A stretch of 64,000 bases of DNA from Gymnopus androsaceus JB14 (lineage: Eukaryota > Basidiomycota > Agaricomycetes > Agaricales > Omphalotaceae). Positions 1 to 11,001 of the stretch are shown piece after piece. The position numbers and the translations under genes are program-made. The stretch spans positions 246,555 through 310,554 of the forward strand of contig ML769411.1 in the NCBI GenBank assembly GCA_009733575.1, given 5' to 3'. Positions within the stretch are counted from its first letter, which is position 1. Every line of letters starts with the position of its first letter. Below the pieces are notes generated by a model. That model was not told where the DNA came from, did no database searches, and saw only the letters and a list, made by a program, of their open reading frames with translations.

Positions 1-355
1 GGGAAGCGTGTGGTCTGCCTTCTTTGGATATCCCACTTGCTTGGACGGGTCCTTCGGCGCAGACAGATCTACTCCCAGTGGTGGCTATTTCAACCAACTA
101 TGATAAGGCTGAGCACCGAAATACATTACTGGCGCAGGAAGGCACTGCGAAGCTCAAGGAGTTGATTGGATTAGAAGGGCCCCCGAAATGGGCTGTTGAC
201 TTGCAAAGTGGATTATTTCCCATCGTTCGACTAGTGCGTGTTCTTTTCTCTTATCCGATATCATTGTCACTGATATCGCTCATGTTGTTATAGTGACTCG
301 TCGGGTTCTACTTCGTCACAAAACCAGGATAATAATTCCTTGGAAGGTCGGATGA
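1..355 (+). CDS. 3' end of an unidentified gene (partial)
   Basis: An open frame enters from the left edge. It reads in normal-looking protein composition (a GLPSLDIPLAWTGPSAQTDL stretch, then LKELIGLEGPPKWAVDL). A plausible intron spans about 238-293 (GTGTTC...TTATAG). Joining it gives a short basic tail and a TGA stop at 353-355. The 5' part lies outside the window. I do not recognise the family and see no domain motif. The intron call is an inference from splice sites and frame only, so the true end could be slightly different. Confidence 0.4.
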
Positions 356-2118
356 TAGATCTTTCTCTGCAATGATATACCTACAACGTCCTAAACTTTT
401 CAATCGAATCGCCGGAAGCCACTATCTTTGTCGCACCCCACACAACATCAACAGTGCTTTCTTTTTGTGTCGGGTCAAGAGTATGGGCCACACTCCCAAA
501 GCTTCGTTATCTTTAGCAAAGTAATCAGGATCATTGATAGCATCGTCGAAAGGCACATATGTGTCTTGCACATTTGCACCCCCGACATTCAAAACTCGTC
601 GAGAGATGAACCTTTTGGTTCTGGCCTTGCGTCGGGTCCATCACAAACTATACTCTATCGATCTCAGTCCTAGGCTTGTTCATTATCTGATGAAGTATTC
701 GAAGATCTGATTCGTATACTTGGTCAGTAGAATCGTCTCCCAGTGTTGGCCGGCGCCGCAATTCAGTCTACTGTACTGACAAGCTACTACTAAAGCGCTA
801 CACTCCCATTGAATGTGTTCTCATATGCCACCGGTAAGACCTTCCTTTTGGCGCTACTCTAGAACTGGTAGAAGATCTGAATATCCATGAAGGAGCCTAT
901 TACCCTTAATTCTCCATATTAGTTTTCTCCGATCTCTACTGATTCACATTCAGGATTTTGCGAGGTTTTTTCCCATTCACTTTCAAGAAGCCGCCTCCAA
1001 CCCGTCTCCTTTGCCAGAAATGGACGTCGATGATGGGTTGTCACTGACGGTACTGCGGAAATTATCGCAAACTGAGATTCTCCGTTGGCTATATTCGCGC
1101 AGCAACCCTGTCCGACGCCGTTGAACCGACGTCAGTATGTACGAACGTTGTTCAGGTTCTGCTTGTCAAGTTCGAGGTTCACAGAGGCCAGGAGTCACCC
1201 CACATCATCTCCCGAGCGTTGTTGGGCTGTGGTTATATGATACCATCGCTGTTCAACAGACCTTGTTGATGTACAGCACCTGTAAGTACTTACGGATCTG
1301 GAAGGATAACTGAGCTTTCGATCCTTCCATTTGTTGTTTCGTGACAAGTGTCAGCTCCAGAGGAATTTAACTGCTATCAGACGTATGATTCTGACTCTGA
1401 GCGGCGATGGGATAGCATGGGTGAGCCTATTGTTCGCGCCTATTGTTCGCGATGATCATTCTCAAGTTTCTATATTCATATTATTATGTACGCCCTGGTA
1501 CTACCCGCAAGGGGTATAGATTGTTTTCAAGCTGTATGCCGAGATTTTGGCGTGTAATTTTCCTAGTCTTTCCGATGAGGAACTTGATTGTATGGCTGCC
1601 TGAAGCTTGGGTGGGAAGAAAGGCATATTTTACTGCGCATGATGTATCCTTGGGGGATCGAGCTTGAGCTGAGCTCAAGGAGGCTACAGAACGCGCAGTA
1701 GTGTAGTGGAGGCCTCGGAGCGGGGAGAGGCTGTGATTCTTGGCAGCAATATATTTGGCGACGTAAACGCAGTCTTGAAAAAATCGAAGTTTTGAAGACC
1801 TTGAAGAGAAATTGAAGATGTATGATGGCCTACGACTACAGAAACCTTTGAATTTTCCATCCATTTGCTTCCAAGTCGCGACTTTAAGCTTGAAGCGCGG
1901 GGATTATTGCCAAAATGAATTTATATTACTGAACATAGCCACATTTGCTCACACCGCAACTGATTCCCACACAACCAACTTTCTTTCTGTTGCCGCCTTC
2001 ACAACTCCAGTTCTTTTTACAGTCCTTTCTTTTGCACGCTAGGACGTCGAACTCGAGAGGTTTTCCATTCTTCTCCACATACAGAATTTCGTCGCTTTGA
2101 AACTAGATTTCGCTACTG
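356..2118. other. gene-poor stretch of 1.8 kb
   Basis: No reading frame here shows a convincing protein. Short coding-like patches occur, for example around 955-1130, where one frame reads PEMDVDDGLSLTVLRKLSQT, but they are bounded by stops and no exon chain could be built. It may hold a decayed gene. The last 100 bases are pyrimidine-rich and presumably carry the promoter and 5' leader of the gene starting at 2119. Confidence 0.35.
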
Positions 2119-3385
2119 ATGAAGGGATCCAGATCATTACTCCTCTCATGTTTTCTCGCTTTTGCTCTCGTGCATTCTGCGAGCGCTGCGCATGTGCCCA
2201 ATGCAGCAGTGGCTCGAGCTATTGCCGACCCCCTCTCTGATCTCACCGATACCGGTACCGGTACTGCGACTGGCACTGGCACTGGCACTGGCACCGGTAC
2301 TGGGACTGGGACTGGGACTGGACTGGGACTGGGACTTCTAGTACAGCAACCGGAACAACTTCCTCATCGGGGACCACGACAGGAACATCGTCCACAGGAA
2401 CGGGGACCTCATCTAATACTTCTGGAACAGGCACCTCTTCGACAGGTACTGGTACTGGTACAGGCACTAGTGCAACGGCCACCAACACTGATACAAAGTC
2501 GACTGGTGGCACTCCAACCCAGAATTCTCCTACAGCTCCCCCCAGCCAAACTGTTGTCACTTCAATAGCCTCCGATGGCTCGACTGTTTTCGCTACAGTC
2601 ACCCTATCATCCTCCACTTCTTCTAGCAGCTCGTCATCCACCAGTGGTGCTGACACCAGTTCCAACAGTGATGGTAGCAGTGGTCTCGGCACTGGATCAA
2701 TCGTTGGTCTTTCTGTTGCAGGCGGTATCGCAGCCCTGGGTATTGTAGGCTTCTTTGTCTGGAAGTTTACGAGGAAGCGCTTCAGCGACTTTGATGACAG
2801 TAAGTCGCACGAATCTCGCGTTCGAGAGAAATACTGATCATTTCTATAGCTGAAGCCATCAAGTGGCCTGAATTAAACACTCACTCTGGTGACGGTGGTG
2901 ACTCTCATCCCCTTCCCGTACACAACACTGGTCGAGCTGGTTTCGACACTGGCTCAGAAGTTTCTCTTTCCCGCGCCCCTTCGACCAGTAATCATACAAA
3001 CTTCTCTACCCCCGACCTTGGAGGCGACCCTTACGCCGTACCGCCTCTTCCCCATCTCAACCCCAACCAGCCAGGTCCTTACAGAGATGATCCATCTGCT
3101 GCGGGAGGCTATTACGACCCTTACCGAGGGCCTGTTCCGGGCACTTTCAGCGAGCCTGGCACAGCGACCGAGTGGGGTCCTAACCATGGTGAAGCATATC
3201 CTATGGCGCAGATGGGTGGTGCAGTAGGTCCTTCAGGCAGAGCAAGCCCTGGGCCAAGCATGATGGGTAGAATGAGCCCAGGGCCGGGTATGGCGTACGA
3301 CATGCGAGGTCCCTCACCTCAGCCACCAATGCCAGGTAGAGGGTCTCCAGGGCCGCAGGCGGCTTATGACAACTACGGACGATAG
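2119..3385 (+). CDS. Ser/Thr/Gly-rich single-pass membrane protein, Mid2/WSC-like layout
   Basis: The start is a clear signal peptide (MKGSRSLLLSCFLAFALVHS, then ASAAH). It is followed by Gly-Thr repeats from a GGNACT tract and a long Ser/Thr-rich, probably O-glycosylated ectodomain. One transmembrane helix follows (GLSVAGGIAALGIVGFFVW) with a basic stop-transfer (KFTRKR). An intron at 2800-2849 joins exon 1 to a Pro/Gly-rich cytoplasmic tail that opens with DDTEAIKWPEL and ends in GRGSPGPQAAYDNYGR. The layout is that of fungal cell-wall stress sensors or adhesion anchors; this is inferred from architecture, as no WSC cysteine motif is visible. The frame changes inside the Gly-Thr repeat. Either a 50-base intron at 2297-2346 (GTACTG...TACAG) or one missing G near 2320 restores it. 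Confidence 0.72.
2248..2336 (+). repeat. coding GGNACT hexanucleotide minisatellite
   Basis: About fourteen head-to-tail units of GG(T/C/A/G)ACT/ACC encode alternating Gly and Thr in the membrane protein gene. Unit sequence drifts from GGTACC through GGCACT to GGGACT. One unit near 2318-2322 is a base short, which shifts the frame. Such tracts are prone to slippage, so length variation between strains is likely. Confidence 0.8.
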
Positions 3386-4226
3386 TCCTTCGGAGTTTAT
3401 GTCACGTTAGTAAAACCATGAACGAGGGCTTTAATTGGACAGCATCTCATTCCGTTTTGTTACACACACTTGCTTTGTCTTGTTTTCAAGGACTTGGTCA
3501 TCATCATGAGCATCAGACAGTGTGTTTGTTTTCTTTCACCTCTTACCAGTACTTGTTTTTGACATCGTTCGCTACCATTATATCTTTTATTATCTTACAT
3601 ACCCCCCGAAATCCAGTGAAAGCTAGCATCGACGTTTCCGCACACCACTTGGGCCTTTGTTAATCGTTCATTTTCATGTTCCAGCACCGGTGCTGGTATC
3701 GGTAGTATGTATACGTTTTAATATGTTTCTTCTGCCCAATACAAAGCTCCTTGTTCACGGAACCCAAGCGTCTGGACTGGTAACCTCGCTTTGACTGCTG
3801 CTTTATAGCGGATAAGAGTCGCTTCGCGGATGCGTTGTACGCAGTTTTACTAAAGATACAATCAAGCGTGTTGTCACCTAATATCATAGACCAAGTACGC
3901 ATTCCTGTCCAGTATGTAGTCTTTAAGGATTAGGGACCATGAAGTGGAGCGTGAGCTGAGACTATAATCGAAGACTAATCCTTTACATTGGCAAGGAAAG
4001 GATTCTGTGCACTCGGCTAGACCAGAAAGTCGACTACCGTATGGATATTTTCATAGTGCTAATTTGGATTACTTACTTCCCCCGAGTGTTCCATCTCACC
4101 ATAGCCCAGGCTTCGGCATCCATTCTTGCAAAAAACGTCAGCACAGCGAGACGGGTCGCGCCAGGATCAGACTGAGCAAGTAGGTCTGACACTATGTATA
4201 GAGGTAAACCCGATCTGCGTAGTCTA
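3386..4226. other. intergenic region between convergent genes
   Basis: No gene is supported here. It holds the 3' flanks of the membrane protein gene (plus strand) and of the NDUFAF7 gene (minus strand). Confidence 0.4.
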
Positions 4227-5778
4227 CTAAAATGGATGCTGTCCTCCGCCATTCGCGCTGATACCCAAAACCGAATACTGATCCCCCATCTGGCCAGGGT
4301 CAACCAGACGCTGCGCCCCCTCCACGATACGATCCATCTTGGCTTTATCATCTCCAGCACTCTCCAGTAGCTTTCCAAGCCGTAACATAAGCCCCATATC
4401 GCTTAAAAACTGTTTTTGGGTCATGGGTCCATAAACGGGAACGAGATCTTGCATTGATTCTTTGAGATAGGCGAAATCGACGTTGGCAGTGAGGTCGCAT
4501 TCTCCAGGACGGTGGAATATATCGACTACTTGGTGATTTTTGAAATCCCTAGCAAGAAATGAGAATGTAAGAATGTACACATGAAGAAACTTTAGTGTTC
4601 TGACTTACCCGGCGAGAGTTTCCAAAAGCATTGTCATTACCATAGTCGATGATTAAACCGCATCCACCAGGTGTTGAACCAGCGTCCGTCTCTCTCTTTG
4701 CGAGCAATTCGCCGACTTTGCGTGCAAGCTTGAAGGATGTCGGTGAAACCTCGAGGTCGGAGCCTACGGGCAAAGACTGGAAACGCGATGAGGAGTTTCC
4801 GAATATGGTTGAGACGGCTGTCTTTTCTGGTGAGAGGACATGTTGTAAGCGAGGATGGTGCTTTTCGGTTTCTTCAAGATCGGTAACTCGTCATTCTCGA
4901 GGACACCATGATCTCCTTTCCATCCTTCTTCGGTTTTCTGTGCGTTTCTCTTGTGAGTTATGAAGTAGATTGAAAGGGATAAGCACTCACTCGAAGTACG
5001 TGTATAGGGGAGAGCGTCAAAAAATTCATGCGCTACCAGCATAGTGAACGAGTCGTCGGAAGGCAGTATATGGTCGATGGAGTCATACCACTGTGGCTGG
5101 GCAGTCAATCCACTCAGTCGTTTACTCTGTATCTGTCTCAGCGAAAGACTAGTCTCCACCAAGTGGACCTCGATAGCCGGTTTTTGAGGTAGTCTGTTTA
5201 TTAAAGCTGTGATAGTCTGGAAAGAATGAATAAGCAGCAATGACCAAGTGAAAACGAGCACATACACGCAGAACATCCGTGATCAATGTTCCTCTTCCGG
5301 GGCCAAGTTCGACGAGTCTCATCTTTGCAGGGGTACCAGCAGCTTGCCATTGCGAATACAGCCAAACAGCGATCAGCTACTTCTCGTTGATCTCCTCAGT
5401 AACGCCCTGCTTTCTGCTAGTCACTCAAACACATACTTCTCCAAAGATTTGACTTATATCTGGACTAGTGATAAAGTCCCCTTGAGCTCCGAATACTGGA
5501 TTCGAAGATTTCATGTAGTATCCTTCCGTAGGATGTGCAAGACAAAATTGCATATAAGTCGCGTATGACATGGGTCCGACTGCCTGGATTTCCTTGTAAG
5601 CTTGCTATAACGCGAGAGGAATACACAAACTGCGCACCTTGACATGGTCTAGTATTATTTTCTCCACGGGAGTAATAGGCGGAACAGCAGTCGTGAAAGA
5701 CCGCTGTGCAAACGCGCTGAATGGTACACGGAGCCGTGAATGTGTCGAAAGCAGTGGTTTTGAAAGGAAGCGAAGCAT
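4227..5778 (-). CDS. NDUFAF7: NDUFAF7-type protein arginine methyltransferase (MidA/DUF185), mitochondrial complex I assembly
   Basis: In this family the enzyme dimethylates an arginine of a complex I core subunit in the mitochondrial matrix. The start at 5778 opens a basic, Ser/Arg-rich presequence (MLRFLSKPLLSTHSRLRVPF). Family landmarks then follow in order: a GPMSYATYM segment, HPTEGYYM, GDFITSPDISQIFGE, SAM motif I (VELGPGRGTLITDVLR), AHEFFDALP, PVGSDLEVSP, GLIIDYG and DLTANVDFAYLK. At least four introns of 45-60 bases are visible. Four single-base frame breaks lie at about 5006, 4917-4919, 4881-4905 and 4543-4545. Removing one base at each restores family motifs (ALPIHVL, GWKEIMV, GFKNH). 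They look like sequencing errors in an intact gene, but a decaying copy cannot be excluded. It shares a promoter with eIF6. Confidence 0.88.
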
Positions 5779-5978
5779 TGGAGAGTCAATGAGTCAAGTG
5801 AAAGTTCCAGTCGAGCTATTTTTTCGGGGCCGGAAGCCGTTGGCCGCCACATAAAAATCAGTTACTACAGAACGTCCATCGTCAGTTTTATACCCCTTCA
5901 TCCGACTAGATCCACTACATTTACTAGATCTACCAGCACTAGCCCTTCTAACAAATCAGAAAACGGTTCTCTAAAACT
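5779..5978. promoter_or_regulatory. shared promoter between NDUFAF7 and eIF6
   Basis: Only 200 bases separate the two divergent start codons, so both transcripts must start here. No canonical TATA box is obvious. The eIF6 side is AT- and C-rich, as is common for fungal housekeeping promoters. Confidence 0.6.
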
Positions 5979-6944
5979 ATGGCAACTCGTACGCAAAAAA
6001 AAAAAACTAATCGATCACTTCATCCATCTCTAATTATTTTTTTTGTTTAGGCATCCAATTCGAGAACAGCAGCGATATCGGTGTCTTTTCAAAATTAACC
6101 AACAGCTACTGTTTGGCTGCTATCCAAGGCAGTACAAACTTTTATTCCGCTTTTCGAAAGCGAGCTTGGCGATGTGATTCCCATCGTACACACGAGCATT
6201 GGTGGAACGCGGATAATAGGCCGATTGACTGCTGGTGCACTTTGATCACATTCTTTCCTGAATCAAGTTCTCATCTCCACTGTAGGCAATCGCCATGGAC
6301 TCCTAGTTCCATCCACAACAACCGACCAGGAACTTCAGCATCTCCGTAACGCTTTACCCGATGCTGTAGCGATCCAAAGGGTCGAAGAGCGATTATCTGC
6401 TCTTGGAAACGTTATCGCATGTAACGACTATGTCGCACTCGTGCACCCTGATGTCGACCGAGAGACTGAGGAGATCATCGCTGATGTGTTAAAAGTCGAG
6501 GTATTCCGGCAGACGATAGCAGACAACGTCTTGGTCGGCAGTTATTGTGCTATCACAAATCAAGGGGGTCTCGTACATCCCAAGACCAGTATACAGGACC
6601 AAGACGAATTAAGTAGTCTGTTGCAGATTCCGCTGGTGGTACGAATAATTATCCTACTGTTTTCACTTTTTTGCCAGACATTAACAACAACCTTTTAGGC
6701 TGGTACAGTGAACCGTGGATCAGATGTTATTGGCGCGGGTCTGGTCGTAAACGACTGGTGTGCTTTTACTGGTCTCGAGACCACTGCGACCGAGATTGGT
6801 GTAATTGAAGCTACCTTCAGTGAGTATAAAACATCGACTCGTATCATCTCTCTCATTAACAAATCGCTTTCAGAATTACAAGAACATAATTCTACTGCTG
6901 TCATTGGGGAGATGCGCGATTCTTTAATCGACAACTGGGCATGA
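5979..6944 (+). CDS. TIF6: eukaryotic translation initiation factor 6 (Tif6), 60S subunit anti-association factor
   Basis: eIF6 binds the pre-60S subunit, is needed for its maturation, and blocks premature joining with 40S. Five exons were placed: 5979-5988, 6051-6234, 6286-6638, 6699-6819 and 6874-6944. The protein starts [16 protein letters not shown] and has the repeated pentein folds typical of the family ([56 protein letters not shown]). It ends [14 protein letters not shown] run of four T at 6151-6154 puts exon 2 out of frame after FYSAF. With three T it reads [16 protein letters not shown] and the exons add up to exactly 245 residues, the usual family length. The break is therefore almost surely a sequencing error. 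Confidence 0.96.
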
Positions 6945-7208
6945 AAATCTTGTACTAATTTAAATTGCAATCTGTATCATCTGAATACGACCAAGTGTTT
7001 ATTCTAGTACAATGTTGTATCGCTATTCGTTGTTTTTGGTTCAATTAAAGGAGATCTAACGCCTCAAATTGAAATTGAATGAATGCAATTAATAGCCACG
7101 TTCAAAGTTGGCTCTGTAGAGAAAGTTCTGTAGAGCTGTAGAACTTTTTCGTTTGAGCGCTAAAGTGCTCCAATCGCGTCCTTAAACATTCCGCTGATTA
7201 TCACAATC

Positions 7209-7496
7209 ATGCCGCGTCTGCACGACCTGTATGCGAGGCAGTATGCCCTCTTTATGATTATTCACAACATCCTCGCTCAAAATCTCGATTATGAGGCACT
7301 TTCCCGCCAATTTAAAGTTGACGCAGATGTCCTGCGAAACATTCAACAAACTCGTTATCTGCGTGGACGGGAGCACCGCGTGATGCGGCTAGGGAACCTT
7401 CATCTTGCGTTTGAGTAGTATGCAAAGGATGAAGCAGATCATCATCGCTTTGTGAACTTACTTAGGATGTATCCCGAATCATTTGACATTCTTTGA
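7209..7496 (+). pseudogene. remnant resembling the N-terminus of a PIF/Harbinger DDE transposase
   Basis: One frame runs MPRLHDLYARQYALFMIIHN through a TAG (7416-7418) and on, in the same frame, into YAKDEADHHRFVNLLRMYPE before a second stop. The second part resembles the short helical segment found before the catalytic domain of basidiomycete Harbinger-like (DDE_Tnp_4) proteins. That resemblance is from memory and modest. No catalytic domain follows, as a MITE begins at 7604. It reads as a truncated, dead copy. Confidence 0.35.
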
Positions 7497-7603
7497 GCTT
7501 AGTGCTTCTGGTGGAGCTTGATTTTTTGGTGTTATTATTCAGTTTCCGCTTCCTTCCCTTGGTCATTTTCAGACCAGAGGAGAGCAGGCGCGTCAAGAAA
7601 TAT

Positions 7604-8021
7604 CGGTAGTTTCCGCAGTTCAGTTCTACACACGGGAAGCGGAAATCGGATGACGGTCCGGTGACCTACGGCAACTTAAATACAAGCACTTTGCATGCAT
7701 GTTCAGCATGTTTTGTATCGTTCTTTACTTACAACCACTTCCTTTGCCTTGCTTCAACACTGTACTTTGTTTTTGCATGGGTAGAGGCAGAATAAGGGCA
7801 TTGGCTGTACCCACTATGTATGTATGATAGGGCTGACTCCAGTAGATGCATAGAGGGCTGCTGCAAAGGCTCATTTACAGCTGCTATTATTGCAATGGGG
7901 GGCATGGAAGATGTAAATAATTTAAACCTACAGTACCATGGTTGCCGTGGGCCTGCCGAGTCACTGGTCCGCCTTCCGATTTCCACTTCCCGTGTGTAGA
8001 ACTGAACTGCGGAAACTACCG
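7604..8021. mobile_element. 418-bp non-autonomous element (MITE-like) with about 70-bp inverted ends
   Basis: The first 70 bases (CGGTAGTTTCCGCAGTTCAG...) reappear inverted at 7945-8021 with few changes; the first 36 bases are identical. No open frame of note lies between. A clear target duplication was not found next to either end. Confidence 0.75.
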
Positions 8022-8514
8022 AACGGACCCTAATAGAGGTAAAGCCTGAGAATACAGGACTCGGTATCACGAGATATTGTCACAAATGTCACATTTCGAA
8101 AAAGCTCTACGAAAAAGTAGGCCCCCTGATAATCCACAAAAAGCTCCGATGCTGCTGAGGGTCAAATTCGGTGAAAAACCATTGGACCTTACCTCTGGAG
8201 GTCATTTTCGGCGCAATTTGGCATCACCCAAAAAAATTAGCGCTGGCATGCTACAGTGACGGCGGTTAATGATGAACCGCCCCAAATCGGGAAACTGGGT
8301 GCTTAAATTGCTCTCCCAAGCTCGACATGCTTGTTCTTCACAATAAAAGCACCTAGCTACTTCAAACAAGTTTTGTAAATTTACTTTAGACCATAATCTA
8401 GATAATGAGTAGAAAAAAAACAGAAATCACACTGTGTAATGCTAATAAAAGGCCAAAATGTACCAAAATGCACCAAATAAAGGCCAAACACAACCTTAAA
8501 CATGAGCTACTACC

Positions 8515-8720
8515 ATGCCACGCAACCATAGACCCAAGGGAACACCTGCAATACTCTGTACACCCACAAAAAGAAAAGCTATTCTCATTTATGTTGATTC
8601 TCTTGAGAAATCTTTCCGCTGGATCGCTAAACATGCCCCAGAATTCAAAAATACATCCACGATAATACGCCGAATTTTTGGCAAGACCTCAAGAACGTGG
8701 TTCTTAACAAGTTTGCTTCT
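8515..8720 (+). pseudogene. probable N-terminal (helix-turn-helix) piece of the Tc1/mariner transposase
   Basis: The frame reads MPRNHRPKGTPAILCTPTKR and then FRWIAKHAPEFKNTSTIIRR. This fits the basic N-terminus and paired helix-turn-helix of Tc1-type transposases, which bind the terminal repeats. It lies just inside the left terminal repeat and points toward the catalytic part at 11002. The coding link is broken by the insert starting near 8721. The assignment rests on position and helix-turn-helix-like spacing. Confidence 0.45.
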
Positions 8721-10992
8721 AGAGATGGTATAAGAGAGCTATAGTGAGCCCGAGCTGATAGCTGTAACTAGTCTAATAAGTGTGGAAATACTCGGACCAA
8801 CAGAGCCACGGTATTCAGCTGGTTCATTAGCAGTATTAAAATAAACCCCGACAAGTTCTCAGAGGTGTATTTTAATACCAGTGACAACTTGTCAGCACCA
8901 AAGTCGTAATATCTATACAGAGAGAACAAGAGCCCGTAGGAGAAAAAGGACATTTTTCTCATGCTCATACAGGTCACCTGCACCCAACCCTAACCCTAAT
9001 GATGACTAATATTATAACAGTGGGGGCAAGCCCCCACACCCCCATTTTTATCCTCAACCCCTAAACCTTAACCACCCTAACCCTAACCTATGTGCACTGT
9101 TTGTTTGGCACTGTTTTGATCAGGTCTCTATGTTTTGTGCTTACCCTAACAAGACCTGACCAAAACAGTGCAAAAATTTCCTTTTTTGGCATAACTCACT
9201 TTTAGGGTTAGATTTAAATGGATACCACCATCGGAAAGAGGGCCAAAAATAACGGGGTGTAGCCATTTCCGTTTTTTCCCATGGCCCCTGGTTCCCGAGA
9301 TATGGCCCCATCTTATCATACTATGGTTAGGGTTCCCCTGTCAGTACTGTAGGCTCTATATAGCTGTTGCAAATATTAAAATACACCTGTGACAAGTTGT
9401 CAGGCTTTATTTTAATAAGGCTAGAGCCTCTGGTGCAGTATTAAACTGAATATCAGCTCTAAGTAGTTTGTAGAAATCTGTAGTCCAGTAGCGGAGTCTT
9501 ACTGGCATGTCAACACCAGAACTCATATTAAAAGAGGCACATTGCCCACATAGACTCGAGCTCCAAAGGATACACTCTGAAGACAAGTAACTCAGGGATT
9601 ATGGAAGGATGTAAATTTTGCGAAATGGGACAGAACCAATTCCAGTGGGCTGATGCTGAGATTATCATAATAGCCAAAGGATACCTCGAAGCTTGATACC
9701 AAGGAAGCGCTAATATTCTGTTTGGCACCGAACAAACAGATAAGCGGTGTATGCCAAAAGAACAAAATAAGAACAGGAGGATTGACGAAGCCAAGAGAGT
9801 ATACATAGACCCTCAAAGTGACATGTATCAGTATTGGAAGGCATACGTGTCTGCCGAGAGACAGAAGAAATGACATGTAATAGACAGAGATTCGAGCTAG
9901 GAGAATAACACCATACATTAGTTGGTGTTTTCCCACATGAATATACTGCAGGGATATAAAGATATGGGTATGATTGGAAAGCTACAAGGATGGAGAATGA
10001 TAATACAAAAGAAGGAAAGGAGGACACCATAAGTCACAACAAGAAACAGAACTATAATGGGATTAGTGAGCACAGCACTGGACATGTGTCAGCTACATAG
10101 CAGTATGCGTCGCCCAGGAAAGGACCAAAAGTGTATAACCCAGATAGAAATAGGGTATAATGCCCATAAGAAGCAGGTGAACGGACATTAGGGTTGCAGA
10201 TATATGCATATATGGACTACTTTATTATAATTTCTCCTTTTTCTGAATAAGTTGTACCATTTCTCTGGATTCTCAAAGTACCTTATTATTTAACCGGCAT
10301 CTGGCCGAGAGTAGTATAAAAGCCTAGCTATATTTCCTTTGCAAAACAAGTTACCTTTGGACCTCATTTGTTGCTAGTGTGAATCCTTGTTGATGTAGCT
10401 ATGGCTGAGACAGGAAAGATACCACTCCCTTGTGAACCAAAGTAATACTCCGTGTGGTACGGAAAAGAGTTGTTTATTGCACCCAGCGTTAGAGACTTAT
10501 AATCCTGACAACTGTGAAAACCCCAGACTTATACCAAGTCAAATTGTTGTTTTAGTTTCAAGGAGTCTAGTGTGACCACCGAGAAACGACCATCTGTTGC
10601 GACTGAGCTCAGGTGTACAGGAAACAAACTGTCTGTTGTCCTGAGTGGTTTTGCCCTACTGTTGGGAATCACTTTGTTGAACCAAGCCATATTGTTGGTG
10701 GTTCTTTTTGTTGTTATTGTTATATTGTTGCCCCTATCATTGCCCCGAATCAGTATAGAGTGATTAGAAAAGGAGATCCTATCCTTCAATTGTCTACCAG
10801 CATCACTTCGAGAAACACCAGTCACTTTTGAGAGACAAATAGAGTATTTTCTTTGCAGAACCTTTGACAATGCACCCTTGCTATTTAAATTGATAGCCAA
10901 ACCCCCTGTGTTCTGATCGCTTAGTGTTGATTGCTCTACACTATTTGAACCAATAGACCCACAGCTCATTAACAACACACATTACCATCTCT
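8721..10992. mobile_element. 2.3-kb insert splitting the Tc1/mariner transposase
   Basis: The segment separates the N-terminal piece of the transposase from its catalytic part. Its ends are a 10-base inverted match, AGAGATGGTA at 8721-8730 and TACCATCTCT at 10983-10992. No target duplication is evident. It contains a 584-bp palindrome-ended element (8834-9417). The rest (9418-10980) has no convincing gene: a 149-codon minus-strand frame at 10529-10978 has no recognisable domain, and a TATA-like GTATAAAAG occurs near 10314. The borders are an inference. Confidence 0.45.
8834..9417. mobile_element. 584-bp element with palindromic termini and interstitial telomere-like motifs
   Basis: The left end (8834-8879) starts TATTAAAATAAA and the right end (9374-9417) is its inverted copy. 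Each end is itself a near-palindrome (TATTAAAATA ... TGACAACTTGTCA ... TATTTTAATA). Inside are two CCCTAACCCTAA-type patches (about 8984-9000 and 9074-9090) and a further inverted repeat, GCACTGTTTTGATCAGGTCT near 9107 with its complement near 9157. There is no coding frame. Palindromic ends suggest a folded-DNA or hairpin-based element rather than a plain MITE. Confidence 0.6.
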
Positions 10993-11001
10993 TGAAACTA
11001 T

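Noticed and set aside
1484..1864. 126-codon minus-strand frame
   Set aside because: No domain, and frames on the plus strand across the same bases are equally open.
4227..5778. NDUFAF7 as a true pseudogene
   Set aside because: Four frame breaks suggested decay, but the same kind of one-base errors occurs in essential genes nearby and all motifs are otherwise preserved.
8981..9090. True telomere or chromosome end
   Set aside because: Only two or three CCCTAA units occur in each patch and coding genes continue on both sides.
9360..9420. tRNA or structured RNA in the hairpin near 9374-9417
   Set aside because: The pairing is explained by the palindromic element end and no tRNA arms are present.
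10529..10978. 149-codon minus-strand frame within the 2.3-kb insert
   Set aside because: A segment with VTGVSRSDAGRQL hints at a helix-turn-helix, but nothing around it supports a transposase and the plus strand is equally open.
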